Origin: Dactylonectria macrodidyma
Lineage: Eukaryota > Ascomycota > Sordariomycetes > Hypocreales > Nectriaceae
NCBI GenBank assembly: GCA_020744425.1
Contig: JAGMUV010000010.1
Location: 744,001-808,000 of the forward strand
Length of the DNA stretch: 64,000 nucleotides
Direction: 5' to 3'
Shown here: in pieces, positions 1 through 11,058 of the stretch
Position numbering within the stretch: position 1 is the first letter of the stretch
How the letters are laid out: each line of letters opens with the position of its first letter
The notes under the pieces: model-generated
What the model was told of the DNA's origin: nothing
Seen by the model: only the letters and a program-made list of their open reading frames with translations
Database searches by the model: none
Position numbers and translations under genes: made by a program

Positions 1-47
1 ACGAGAAGCATACTCCTGATTGTGCACAATAATAACAATAGAATGAC

Positions 48-1283
48 CTATTCAAGGAACCATTTAGGGACTTCTGGGCCCCATACCGCCAGAGACTCAT
101 CTCCAGCAGGTGAATAGCTGATTGGAGTCTTCGAGTTGACCAGATCTCCATCAGCATAATGCTCAATCATGTTCCCAATAGGGTCCCACCAGTAGTCGAA
201 GATTTGAGAGCCAAGGATATGTCTGCCCACGCCCCATACGGACTTGTAGCCTTTCTGCGCTAGCCATTGATGGCCTAACATCTGAGTATCGTAGTCGTGG
301 ACTTCAAAAGAGCAGTGATGTACGTGGCTGGTCTTGTTCGAGTTGATGAAGAACGTGTGGTGATCGACATAATCATCGCCACGATCAATGTGCGCAAAGA
401 GGGCGACAGACTTTTTTGTACCGTCGGGGAGATCCACGTGGAGGAAGTCAGTCGGTACCAGGTTAAAGTTGGTCAAATAAAAGTCAAGTTGGGCCTCGAA
501 ATCTTTGACGCACAGTCCATAATGACCCAGCTGTACCAGTAGTTCAGTTATGAATCCATATAGGTAACGTCGTGCAACTTACCTTGTATACAGCGGCAGG
601 ACCCGGCTTGAACCGTAAAAATTCGCGAATCCTAGGCTTCTCTTTTTCGTAATTTGCTGTAATTTTACCCGCCGGCTCTTGGCCATCTACCGGATCTTGT
701 CCGTACATTAAGCATACGGGAAGTCTTTCTGGGTCGTGCAGCGTGACCATGTATCCCTTGCCGGGGGCGTCCACCATCTCTTCGATTTGTACGCCAGCGA
801 GCGCGCCCGCCCGTTCGAGGTCTTGGTATGATTCCACAATGAAGGCACCTCCCAGGAACTTCTTGTCGCCTTTGGTGGCATAGTCTAATACTCCATCTTA
901 GCGCTTTTAAAGCCGTGGTGGCCGGTCCACCAGCTGAATATTTGACTTACAAATATACGGATCTGGTCCGTATCCTCGAAACCACACCTCAGAGTCGGTC
1001 CTCTTGGCAACGTACATGCCAAAGTCTAGACGTAGATTGTCAGCAGCTTTGGAAGCGGTATGAGGCACCCATTTGGCTTGGTACCTTGTAGGAACTGTGT
1101 GATGCTATCCAGGTCTGGATGCTGATAGCGCATATGAGCAAGCCGTACGAGATTTATCTTCTTTGTTGCGTCGATATTCTTTTGCTTTTTCCAGTCGGCC
1201 AAGCTTTGCTGTTCTGCCCCAACGGCCACATGGTCGGGCACGGCGGTCCCCCGGTTCGGCTCTGGTGCGGAATCCACTGGCAT
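48..1283 (-). CDS. Type I extradiol (VOC/glyoxalase-fold) ring-cleavage dioxygenase
   Basis: Four exons on the minus strand (1283-1085, 1025-951, 884-583, 530-48) give a 352-residue protein with consistent phases. The product reads as two vicinal-oxygen-chelate modules: an N-terminal half (DFGMYVAKR, then GYGPDPYIYYATKG) and a metal-binding C-terminal half. Candidate Fe(II) ligands are the His in LGHYGLCVKD, a His in SHVHHCSFEV and the Glu in GNMIEHYADGD, the 2-His-1-Glu pattern of BphC/HsaC-type catechol meta-cleavage dioxygenases. Known role of the family: O2-dependent cleavage next to the two hydroxyls of a catechol. No signal peptide is seen, so it should be cytosolic. It is divergent from the FAH-family gene at 1878, which could act on a cleavage product. 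Some fungal VOC proteins are annotated only as glyoxalase-like, so the substrate is unknown. Start chosen at the ATG at 1283, where the splice model begins cleanly. Confidence 0.82.
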
Positions 1284-1877
1284 GATGAATCGACGTTGTG
1301 TTCTGTTGAGAGAATGGTAAGTTTATGGAGTCACTGCAAGGAAATCCCCGATGCATAACACTTATATTCAGTTCAGCCAAGACTGCTCATAGTCATGAAA
1401 TGTGAAAGGATACTGTGGCAGCGCCAGCCAAACGATGCGGACGGGGCAAGTTGTCCCGCCACATTATAGCGGTTCGTAATCATTGGTTACTTCCTACGAC
1501 TTGCTGTTACTGAAGATTGACGGACGCGCATCTTTGGGAGACGAACTGGGTTCCCCGCACCCGCAGAGATCCAGCTTAAGCTTGCCGCCTCCCGACCCTT
1601 CCCCACGCTGCAGTCCCGCATAATCATGGACAGGAGAAGAAGTGTTGGTCCCGCAAGATTATGATTTCTCCCGTCCCGCAAAATTAGTTCATTACGTCCC
1701 GCTGCGGCGGGCCACGCGGGGCGGGGACAATGGAACCCAAATGAGTATCATCAGCAAAGACGAAAAAACCTAAGCCTACACCTTGCGACAGCCAGACAAT
1801 CCAAAGATCGAGAACCTTGAACCACCTTCTTCTCTCCTTCCACATTAAATGCAAGCAACTTACAGGCCAAAGACAGA
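1284..1877. promoter_or_regulatory. Divergent promoter with five GTCCCGC repeats
   Basis: This is the intergenic space between the divergent dioxygenase and FAH-family genes. The heptamer GTCCCGC occurs five times (1453, 1613, 1648, 1673, 1696), several times followed by an A/T-rich ATTA-like stretch. The same heptamer occurs twice more in the divergent promoter at 7986-8735. The repeats could be sites for a Zn2Cys6 regulator; this is inference from recurrence. Confidence 0.5.
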
Positions 1878-2920
1878 ATGGCTTCGTGGACGCATCTGAT
1901 TCGCTTCATTGCCCAGCAAGACCTGGCCACGCATATTGGCCAACTGGTTGACACGTCAAGAGATGTGGGCCAAGATATCGCTGACGGTGTCGAAATCAAG
2001 GCCTACCTGATCAACGGGGACATCTTCAACGGCACTGTGACCAACATAATTTACACCGTGGAAAGAGTACGTCGAGAGCTCCATCATGTGCGGGCGCACC
2101 ACTCACGCTTGTAGCTCCTTTCTCCCGTCTCCCAAGACCTCTGCACCTACATCCGCTGCCTCGGTCTCAATTATCATGATCACGCCAAGGTAACCTCTAG
2201 GGCAAATCTCAATGTTGATGGGTGAAAATTGCTGACCAAGACATACAAGGAAGGTGGTTTTCCGCTTCCAAAAGTGCCTGTGCTGTTCACAAAACCTCGC
2301 ACCGCATTAGCCAACCCCTACCCTACGACCATTAACATCCCCAAGTGTGCTCAAGATGGCACCAGCGACTACGAGGGCGAGCTATGCGCGGTTATTGGAA
2401 AATCAGGACGAGACATATCCGAGGAGGCAGCGCTTGACTACGTTCTGGGATATACGGCATCGAACGATGTGTCTGCCAGACGATTGCAGCTTTTGACGGC
2501 ACAATGGTCCTTCTCCAAAGGTCTTGATGGAAGCTGTCCCATTGGTAAGTCCTAGCTCTACGTTCCCGTCCGGTCTGGGCGTATACCATGTTAACCTTGT
2601 TGTGTCACGACCTAGGCCCGGTGCTCGTTTCCCCAAAAGCCATTCCCGACCCTCAGCAGCTTAATGTGAAGACCATCTACAACGGCCAAGTCGTACAAAG
2701 CGGTCAGACGAGCGATATGATCTTTGACTTACGTAAACAAATTTCGTACCTATCACAGGGTACCACGCTGGAGGCTGGCACATTGATCTTGACCGGTACC
2801 CCAGCAGGTATTGGCTTCTTCCGCACACCTCGTTTGGTCTTGCGGGATGGAGATGACATTCGCGTCGAGATTACTGGGATTGGGACCCTTGTGAACCGTG
2901 TGCGATACGACTTACAATAG
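1878..2920 (+). CDS. Fumarylacetoacetate hydrolase (FAH)-family protein
   Basis: Four exons (1878-2066, 2115-2189, 2241-2544, 2616-2920) give 290 residues. The C-terminal two thirds match the FAH/2-keto-4-pentenoate hydratase fold: CLGLNYHDHAK, the metal-binding stretch with DYEGELCAVIGK (Glu, Glu), GYTASNDVSAR, GSCPIGPVLVSP, and the closing LTGTPAGIGF with a final GIGTL segment. The family hydrolyses or hydrates 1,3-dicarbonyl or 2-oxo-4-enoate compounds, which include products of meta-cleavage. A cytosolic location is expected. It sits head to head with the extradiol dioxygenase at 48-1283, supporting a joint ring-opening step. All intron phases agree; the first exon has the usual short N-terminal domain of eukaryotic FAHD-like proteins. 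Which of hydrolase, hydratase, decarboxylase or isomerase applies cannot be told from sequence. Confidence 0.85.
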
Positions 2921-3264
2921 AGCTCAGACTACAATGGTCAAACGTTGTCTAGAATAGAATTGAGATCCTAGATCACCGGTAAGAGTAATTGTATTCATCA
3001 AGAACTGCACAAATTATAAACAAGCTCGTATACCGTGTATTGTGAATTATCGTGTGTTTTCTGATGTCCCTACTTATGGCATATTCAGATATCGCAAACT
3101 ATCGTTTCATTCTAGTTGCAGTACAGGTTAGCAGTCGAGCTCTATTAGAAAATGAAGATTCTATTATTTATTATTTATAACATATTGTCCATTTCAGACC
3201 CCGGCACCTAATGGATATTGTACTTCACAATACTAAACTCCAAATAATCCCAGGCCAGTTCTTG
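2921..3264. other. Intergenic, AT-rich convergent 3' region
   Basis: Non-coding space between two convergent gene ends. It is AT-rich around 3150-3190 and shows no coding or structural signal. Confidence 0.5.
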
Positions 3265-3777
3265 TCAAGCGGTGCGGAACTCGGCGGCATCGAGCGCAGC
3301 GGGTCGCTTGATCAAACGTATCAACTTGGCTTCCTCGACGACCATGGGAGCAGGCCGCCACTCATTCTCTGGCACATCATCGATGATCTCGTCAACCATG
3401 ACGAACTTGATGCGCGAGCGATCCAGAAACCGCAACTCGTCCTCGGTCACGATCTGGTTGAACGGCTGGCTGTAGAAGGTTGCAAGTGCTTCAGCAAACA
3501 TTGCGGGATTATTGTAAGTGATGGCTGTTAGCGCATCGAATGGCGGCGAGCCCGGATCGGCCGTGTTGCTACGGTCCCAGACTGGATAGTTGCGCCGGAA
3601 GTCGTTGTGCCTGGGAACGTTAAGGAGGATGAGATCGACATGAGGCTTCTCGTAGTAGTCAATGAACTCTTTGCGGTCCATGCCGGTACGGCGCCATAGG
3701 AAGTAATACGCCTTCATCGTTGCAAAGGTGTCGGAAGATGTATGATACAGTTTCAGCAGGCAGGCGGTTGGGAACAT
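3265..3777 (-). CDS. EthD-domain protein (dimeric alpha/beta barrel)
   Basis: Uninterrupted frame of 170 residues from the ATG at 3777; an internal ATG at 3717 (MKAYYFLWRR) starts exactly at the first EthD strand and may be the true start, giving 150 residues. The pattern FLWRRTGMDRKEFIDYYEKPHVDLIL is the usual EthD N-terminal helix with a conserved HV pair. A second half carries the PFNQIVTEDELRFLDRSR stretch. EthD/ABM-type small barrels act as cofactor-free oxygenases, dehydratases or cyclases on aromatic and polyketide-like substrates; the reaction here is unknown. It is divergent from the ABM-domain gene at 4392, which has the same fold class. Confidence 0.7.
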   Translation of the reverse strand: MFPTACLLKLYHTSSDTFATMKAYYFLWRRTGMDRKEFIDYYEKPHVDLILLNVPRHNDFRRNYPVWDRSNTADPGSPPFDALTAITYNNPAMFAEALATFYSQPFNQIVTEDELRFLDRSRIKFVMVDEIIDDVPENEWRPAPMVVEEAKLIRLIKRPAALDAAEFRTA

Positions 3778-4391
3778 GAGGGCTCCTCGAGAATTAATGG
3801 TTTGAGCAGGGACTTAATATTTTCTCTACGGCACCTCATCATCTTGGGCATTGGCGCTAGTGGAAGTCTGGGGATTCAGGACTAATCCAGAATGGCTTGG
3901 TTGAAACTTGACTCTCTGACCCCAGAGACTCGCCGAATCTCAATAACCCGCTTCAAAAAGGGTGTCTAGTCAAAGCAAGTCTAATCAACGCCACCGACAC
4001 TTCCGGCATCTGAAAAGTTACGGGGCGCGGAAAGGCAGCCGCCGACTGGCAAGATTGTTCGGATGTCCTTTATATAGCCACACAGCATAAACCTGGATAC
4101 GGGTTCGGATCTGAATCCGGCTTATCCGTAAAACTTACTACGCGTAGCTAGTCGGACAGCAACTCAACTCAAAGGAGCCGATCGTCCACATTGCAGAACG
4201 GAAGAGGCACCGAACATCCCGAAACATGGATGGGCTAGAATCACTATCGCCGCGCCTAAGGAGCATTTATCAGAAGCTTCTGCCCCGAACAGATACTCTT
4301 TGCCCATTATACTACGACACACATCTTCTATCTCAAGCCAAGAGTTCTACCTGTATCCTGTTCAAGTCACCTTAACAATCGAGACTCCAAA
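3778..4391. promoter_or_regulatory. Divergent promoter between EthD and ABM genes
   Basis: About 610 bases between divergent genes. A TATATA-like element lies near 4072. No coding signal and no copy of the GTCCCGC motif were seen. Confidence 0.4.
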
Positions 4392-4778
4392 ATGACTTCG
4401 CACTTGAACCTCCTTGATATCCCAGGGACGTCAACTCCATTCCTGCGTCAACTAGAAACGGAGACCAGCCCCGCCATCTTCATCAACACGTTTGTCCTCA
4501 AGTCCTATAAAGACGAGGAACCATTCCTGGCAAACTGGGCGCTAGACGGAAATTTCATGAAGGCGCAATACGGCATGCTGTCGGGACAACTTCATCGATC
4601 TGTGGGACCAGAGGGCAACATCTTCGTCAATATCGCGGTCTGGGAATCAACCGACGCATTTCGCAAAGCCTTTTCCGACCCTGAATTTAAAAAACATGCA
4701 TCAGGCTATCCGGAGGGAACTATCGCATATCCCATCATCTTAAGCAAGGTAGCCGTGGGTGGTGTCTGCGCTGCTTGA
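4392..4778 (+). CDS. Antibiotic-biosynthesis-monooxygenase (ABM)-domain protein
   Basis: Single-exon frame of 128 residues, a usual length for a stand-alone ABM domain. The body (INTFVLKSYKDEEPFLANW, then GMLSGQLHRSV, then NIAVWESTDAFRKAF) follows the ferredoxin-like strand-helix-strand plan of ABM/EthD proteins, with the conserved aromatic W in VWES. Such proteins are small cofactor-free oxygenases or heme- and quinone-handling proteins; the substrate is not predictable. No signal peptide, so cytosolic. The start is the first ATG, in a good fungal context (CAAAATGA). It lies in a run of aromatic-handling genes and is divergent from EthD. Confidence 0.75.
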   Translation: MTSHLNLLDIPGTSTPFLRQLETETSPAIFINTFVLKSYKDEEPFLANWALDGNFMKAQYGMLSGQLHRSVGPEGNIFVNIAVWESTDAFRKAFSDPEFKKHASGYPEGTIAYPIILSKVAVGGVCAA

Positions 4779-5203
4779 GGACGCGTGAACCTCCAACTGC
4801 GGCAGGGAAGACTAGATAGCTAGAAACCTTGAATACCAGCCCTTATTACCTCCCGGTATCTATTTGCATAGACTACAATCTCAGTGCCGATAGTTCAGTG
4901 TCACTTGACTTCAAAAAGCGGACGGCTTGAGGTCTACCGTTCTGGGGTGGCTTTCAACCCTATCGCAGTGCCAACCCAAGAATACACTAACTTCACGGTA
5001 ACCGATTGAACAACGATCATAAATGTCAGGACTAGAGTTCACAAATCAATCTCATGACTGGGAACCCAGTGAGAATGGTTAACCGTATGCTTGTGTAAGA
5101 TATATACTCAACATATCGCCTATCCAAAGCCAGACTCGGAATTTTGGCAGTGGACCCAGACAATTACAGCCTGAGGGTGGCTTCTGAGTCAGAACCCATT
5201 GCG
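4779..5203. other. Intergenic convergent region
   Basis: Lies between the convergent 3' ends of the ABM gene and the regulator. No further feature seen. Confidence 0.4.
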
Positions 5204-7985
5204 TCATATAACCATGTTATCAACATTCATCGCACTCAACCCCGCAAAAGTCCAAAGCTGGTTGTCGCACAGAACGGACTCAATGTCATTTGGTTGCGTA
5301 GGCATATCAAGCTGGGTCTCTTCAAGACCGAGCCCCATAGTGGGATCGAGGAAAGAATTTGTGATGTGATCCATAATAAGTTCTTGCCGCTCTTCACACG
5401 TTGGGGCACTTGCTTCCATCGAATCATCTGCTGTTCCTGACGGTTTGAGAAGATGTCAGAATCATCGCCTAATACGGAAACAAAAGAGAATATGGGGCAT
5501 ACTGTTGAAGGAGGCAGATTCGATAAATCTTGAAATACTTTCTAGTCTTCGAAAGTACCGGTAACTCTCAGAGTCATGCTCTGCCATTCGACGAAAGAAG
5601 TCCTGGCACGTCTGCCATGATTTGGAAAGACTGCGGTGGCTGAGCCGTTGCATACCGGTCGAACAAAGATCGGCCAAAATGACCACCATGGCAGCATGGT
5701 AGATATCTAGTAAGCGTTAGCACGGAACTCAAATCAATCTTGACTGGCAGGTATGCCATACAGTAGCAGCTGTACCAGGGTATTCCGCTGTATGTTGTCT
5801 CTGAGCCATTGTTGACATGATCAATCAGAATTTGTGCAGTCTCAACACATGCAGCGGAGCACTTCTCAGCAAAAGCACAGTGGAGCTGATTTTGAGCGCG
5901 TGAAACGTCTTGAGGTTTCTCTCCTGAGCCTGTTTTTGCTTGGGCGTTCATTTTCCGGCATAGTTGGACAAGTAAGGGACGGTAGAGTAGTACACGAATG
6001 TGGAGAAGTCTGGCAGTCATCAAGACAAGAGGGTTAGAAACAGGGATGGTGAGTCGGGCAATGGGAGATGTCGATTCCGACCTCTCACCTTGTGCGCAGG
6101 ACATGTCTTTGATATGAAAGAATACCCCCGCAATGTATTGTTGGAGTTTCGGTTGACGACTGAAGCGCACCTGGCAACTCAGCCTCAAAGAGGTCTAATT
6201 CGTGGTCAAGCCCGATGGTAGAGGAAACTTGTTGGGCATAGTACTTTTCGTCGGCAACCTTGGTCCAATTGCTAGCCTCATTCTCTTTCCAAGGGTCATA
6301 TATCTGCCCTAGGATGCGGTTCAGGATATGGCTAAGTTTTATAGCCTCTGCAAAGAAGTTCGTCGTACAAACATCCGTGTCATTGTGCTCACGTTGGACA
6401 GAAACGGAAGCCGAAATCTCCTCGTCTGGTGTGCTCGGAAGCGCGACCTTTGACATGGTTGAATTCGAACATGGTCGGCCTGTCAGCATGCCTAAGACGC
6501 TGTATATCGCGAGACTGGTTAGAAAAGAAAACCAACGGGCTCCATGAGGATGGAGGTATATCTTACGTGTCAAGACACGTGCAGCTATGCCACACACGTC
6601 TTCTCATCTCTCTTTCTAACCGAGAAGTTGTTCCCTTGTCCATTTCTAGATGTAGTCCTAAACCCTGAGCCATGCGATAGGCTATTCCCACTACGTTCCA
6701 GCAGCGGGTAGGAAGGCTCGAGTTTTGCAGATATCGTGCTAATATTAACAAGGCTTGGACCATGGAAAGGTCGGCGTTATCCAAAAAATCAAGGCGCATG
6801 AGATGCCTGGAGCGTCTAACGAAGGGGGTAGATCTATCCTTGCGCTCCTGGGCTGTCCCATCAATGAATTGGGCTGCCAAGGCAAAGGCTGCGTTGAGTG
6901 CACTGTAGAATACTGGCACTGGACAGTTCGGCCCCCCAAGACCTGCTCCTGTAAGCTGAGGCAGGCTTTTGACGTCGGAATCAGAGAGCCACAGGCGGTT
7001 GTATGCCTCGACGAATGTCGGCCAATGCAGAAACGGATAAGTGCTCTGTACCCTTTTCCGATAAAGATCAAGTAGACCATCAGCCACATAGCGAGGTGGA
7101 AGATGGTAGTCATCTTCATTCAACGGGTAAGGGTTGGGGATGCTTCGTCGAGATTGTCGGGAGGAACGAGTGAGTTGTTCTTGACTGTCGGCTCTTGGCC
7201 TGGACGGTTGACGACAATGATCTTGTATATCGCAAAGCAGTGAGGCGGCGGAAGGCTCGCCGTAGAACTCACTGCTCGTGTCGGTAACTGCATCAGTTGT
7301 TAAGTGGGCTATACCCATGGCATTGATGGTACCCAAGTCCTGACCAGAGGTGCGACTAATACCATCACTCTCTCTGGCAATCTCTTCGCTTGAGCTTCTT
7401 GCAGGTGTCATGACATTGGGATACGGCAACCTTGGTTTTGGGACCAATACAGTCGAATCTGTGTCGCGTTGGAGAGACTGAGGGGGAGATGGATCAGCGT
7501 TGAATGCATGTGAAGGTTGCATTGAAAGTCGCTCGTCCTCCAACCCCTCGCTACTAAATGTAGCGTTTCCTGACGACATGTCTGGCTCTGTTTCACGAGT
7601 CACCTTGGCCTCTAGATACGCCAAGCGATCATGGAGAGACTGCATAACCCTGCATACATCAATGAGACTCGATGTCTTGTTTGTTAACTGATAGCTTCGG
7701 TGGCACATACCGCTTATTTCCTGAGACTCTTGAAGGCTCACATAGGTACATGCAAGGCCGACCACTCCTAGGCCTCCGCCTACAAGCGCTGCACTGGGGG
7801 CGGGCTCCATCGCATCGGACCTTTCTTGCCCGGCATTCTTCGCATGCAAGACTGATCTTCCGTCGATTCCGAGACGGCACGTTTCCCTGCTGTAGATGTG
7901 CCTGTGCAGCGTCGTCTTGCCCTGAAAGTCCTTGGGGTGAGGAGACGTTGTTATCGTGCATTGAAGACATTTGAATTTCTGCCAA
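5204..7985 (-). CDS. Zn2Cys6 transcription factor with fungal-specific middle homology region
   Basis: Six exons (7985-7711, 7649-6567, 6499-6089, 6009-5762, 5706-5503, 5436-5204) join with matching phases to 817 residues. The binuclear zinc cluster spans residues 48-78 (Cys 48, 51, 58, 65, 68, 78; ACEECRARKVRC). A short linker (MQSLHDRLAYLEAKV) looks like a dimerising coiled coil. The middle homology region begins with YPFLHWPTFVEAYNRLW and includes LGLHLEMDKG and REMRRRVWHSC, then CLDTVLGMLTGRP across an intron. The C-terminal segment IESVLCDNQLW closes the protein. It should be a nuclear DNA-binding regulator. It is divergent from the DUF4243 oxidase, and the shared promoter holds two copies of the GTCCCGC motif also found five times upstream of the dioxygenase, so it is a candidate regulator of the 5' half of the cluster (inference). 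Confidence 0.88.
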
Positions 7986-8735
7986 GCGCTGTTGTAGTTA
8001 TTGATTTACGTCACAAGAGAGAAGTCTCTATGATGGAACAATGATGATTTAGTCGAGGGCTTGTTACCTTGCAACGTGTGATGCTGAGAGATGCTGAGTT
8101 GTTGCAAGATTGTCATAGAAAGCCCCCCCCTCCTCCTCTTCTCGGGGCGAGAACGTCGCCAAGTCCGCTTTTCGCCTGAAATAGAAAGATCTGAGGCCCA
8201 TCCGCATTGTCCCCACAAGTGACACAGACTAGACTACGGAATGTAGGCTATTATGGGATTAGTCTACCTATCCTGGTTTAGATCGCGCTACGTCGTCTAA
8301 TCTAATATCGGTGTTTCTCAGAAAGTCCGGGGTACAGCGGAAAATTGCCAAGTTGCGTTGTCCGAGACTAAAAGGCGGGGAACCGTCATCGTCGCGACTC
8401 GAGGTGCTGCTAGGTCCCGCTTAATTCACCCATCAATGTCCCGCATCACCGTGGTAATGATGAAGTCGTTTGCGAGTACGTACCATTAAGGCTAAAGACG
8501 GTGATTCGGGAGGGATTCCGAGCGAAAACACCCGTGTGGTAAGGAATTGACACAGCATGTCACTTGGGCATTTTGTGCTGGCCGTTCACAACTCCATAAC
8601 TATATATGAAATCATAATGCATCAAGTGAGTAAGAAAAAAAAGAGAAAGATTATCGTAAATGTATTTGTTTGGTTTCAAGCTTACCGTGTCATTTGAACA
8701 AAACTCCAGCATCTGGAACCCTCCACAAACTCACC
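7986..8735. promoter_or_regulatory. Divergent promoter with two GTCCCGC motifs
   Basis: About 750 bases between the regulator and the DUF4243 oxidase. GTCCCGC occurs at 8414 and 8438. A polypyrimidine C/T run lies near 8127-8140. A TATA-like ATATATG lies near 8602 on the side of the oxidase. Confidence 0.45.
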
Positions 8736-10140
8736 ATGATGTCTCAAGCCGACACCCCATCCAACACCCTGGACAAGGTGCCCGTATATCGCTTGATTGA
8801 TCGGAAAGATGATGCCGCAAGAACACTTGGCAAACTCCTTCAGCAGAACCACGCATCTCACGCAGTTCTCCGTGAGCCAAGGTTGCTTTTCCATAATCAT
8901 GTACCCCATGTAAGACTAGCATTCTCAAAGCGATAACCATTCGGGTGTTTTGGGGAGCTAATGCGTGACACCATCAGGCTCTTGGATCTTCCTACCTCCT
9001 GGGAGCTAGCAGCGCCAAACTAGAGGAGATATATGCGGAAGACGCACCGAATCTCACTGTCATTGATGGCAGGGTGTTGAGGAACGCCATCACGCCTGAG
9101 AATTGGAGGGAATACCTGGGCCAAAAGAAGTAGGTCAAGCTTTTAGTTCCAGGTTGGCTTATGGTAAGAATTAATACGGAATGACTACAGATATACAGCC
9201 GCGTATGTTGATTACTTCGACTCCGAAGTCGAGAAAAACGGTGGGAACTGGAACAAGGTCGTGGAAGACCATCTTTACTCAGGCACAGAAATGTTGATCA
9301 ACGGATTCTCTGGGGGACGTATGTGCAATCCGCTTTCGACCTGATTGTCTAGTTGCGCTAATCAGAGAGGGTTTAGTCGCTCATCCATTTATCCACCTCG
9401 CGTATGGCTATGAGTTTGACTGCAAAGAAGTCATCACTGAGGCCCTGAGCCTCGGCTGTACCGAGTATGACCAGACGCACAAGTACCTGGACTCTCCACC
9501 GCCGGACAACTCGACATATAAAACAACAAGCTTGGCGGAAGTCCTTGAGAGGCTTCGTAGCGACAATCGCTTTGACGGCTACTCCGAGCATCTGGGATTC
9601 GCCAACATTTTCACCGTACTCGGCCGATTCGAGTCGGAGGTCCTGGAGCACTGGAACGCTTTGGTGGTGGAGGATGCAACCGCGCAGCTGACAGACTGGT
9701 TGCAGACAGCTGCGGCACTCGCGGTGAGCGCAGTGAATGCGGAGGGTGGGTTGGACTTTTACCTTGCTCATGTGTTAACGGTCGGTCATGCTCTTCGAAT
9801 CCTACTTCCTCTCATGCCAGCCCAGCACAGGATCCCCGTAATGAAGCAATATGGGTTGTATACAGTTTTGGTCTATCTCGCACAGCTACGGCCAAGTTTT
9901 GGACCCGACACAATCAAGTCGTTCAAGGCGGACCATCTCACTTGGGATGCTATCAACAAGAGCGCCTTGGAGAGCAAGTGGTCCAATGATGTGCATTGGC
10001 CCAAGGTAGTCCGAGCCTTGAAGGTGGTGGAGGACCTGAGAGGATCTGAAGGTGGATTCTACAAGCTAGCAGCGGCAAAGTTTATAGCAGAGTTCGACGG
10101 CTGGACTGGGTTCGGATTGGGAGCTGATGCCATTCATTGA
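8736..10140 (+). CDS. Questin-oxidase-like protein (DUF4243, AflY/MdpL/GedK type)
   Basis: Four exons (8736-8909, 8978-9129, 9191-9318, 9377-10140) give 405 residues. Visible signatures are LLQQNHASHAVL at the start, HNHVPHALGSSYLLGAS across the first intron, the block NWREYLGQKKYTAAYVDYF, and GGLAHPFIHLAYGYEFDCKEV. The His-rich pairs are typical of this family. Known members act as Baeyer-Villiger-type oxidases on anthraquinone or related rings without an obvious flavin Rossmann fold. It is likely cytosolic. Length agrees with family members (about 400-450). Two ATGs are adjacent at 8736 and 8739; the first is used. With EthD and ABM proteins nearby this points to oxidative opening of a fused aromatic ring, but no polyketide synthase is in the window. 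Confidence 0.8.
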
Positions 10141-11058
10141 TGGTCGGGTCGCGATCGCATTGTCGCCGGGCTCAGGAATACACGTTGTTCAAGCATCTGA
10201 GAAAATTGCATGATACAAGAAAGAGCGCCTTGAATTATGATCGTGAGGAGTTCCTTCCTGTAGCCCCTTGGCAAGGAGACTTCTCATTGTCAGATGGTAC
10301 TCGTTGAACCTCTTCGAAAGACAACCAAAGCATACATGGGAGCACGTTCATATGACCGGTGTCAGATCTTTGGCATGAGGCGCAGCCCCATGACTCAAGG
10401 CAAATTCAGTCGCAACATGCGACTGCGTTCCATCTGACTGCCGCTACAAGTTGGGGCATCATAGACAACCATGACTCAATTCGATGTATCAGACGGAATC
10501 GAGCCTGCCATACCTTCCACCAACGATAAAGTCGAGACCCTCTCTTCTATGACACTGTTAGCGAGAAGAAGCATTGGGAACGGAACATCGCCGTCAAATA
10601 CGATGTCCTGTGGTCGACTGAATCAGTTGCGAAACGGCAGCGGAATTCCTACAACCCACTCCAAACGTATTTTGAGCGTATTCAGATACTATCCAGATGC
10701 AATCCGCTCGATACTTAGAGTAGTGGGATGTACCAAGTCTTGAGGCTATGGTACGGGTTAGAGTGATGGATGATGTCCGTCTAAGCGCCTTTGGTAGCGC
10801 CACAGCTCAGTCACGTCGAGTGGCCGAAAAATGACAATATGGGTGGGTGGCTATCAGGGGATCCTCAGTGGTACTTCGGAATACAGTCCGAGCCCGATGT
10901 CGCGACCTAGTTGGGTGACATATAAAAAGTTATGGCTTGGGAGGTCAAATCGTTATTGACTGGAGTCACTTATCACTTATCCAATTCGGTTCCTCCTCAA
11001 GCCCATCATAACTCGGTGTAAGCCTTTGATTGATCGCCTAAGCGTCCTCGTGTTAAAC
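10141..11058. other. Intergenic, possible unidentified gene relic
   Basis: About 900 bases. Frame +3 near 10550-10725 reads like a protein piece (LFYDTVSEKKHWERN, then a stop), but no family was recognised and no splice model works. Treated as non-coding or a relic. Confidence 0.3.

Noticed and set aside
5144..5440. 98-codon plus-strand frame over the end of the regulator
   Set aside because: It begins at TTG and is the antisense shadow of the last regulator exon.
10550..10730. Possible relic of a small dehydratase-like protein (YDTVSEKKHWERN)
   Set aside because: No family could be assigned and no intron plan extends the frame.
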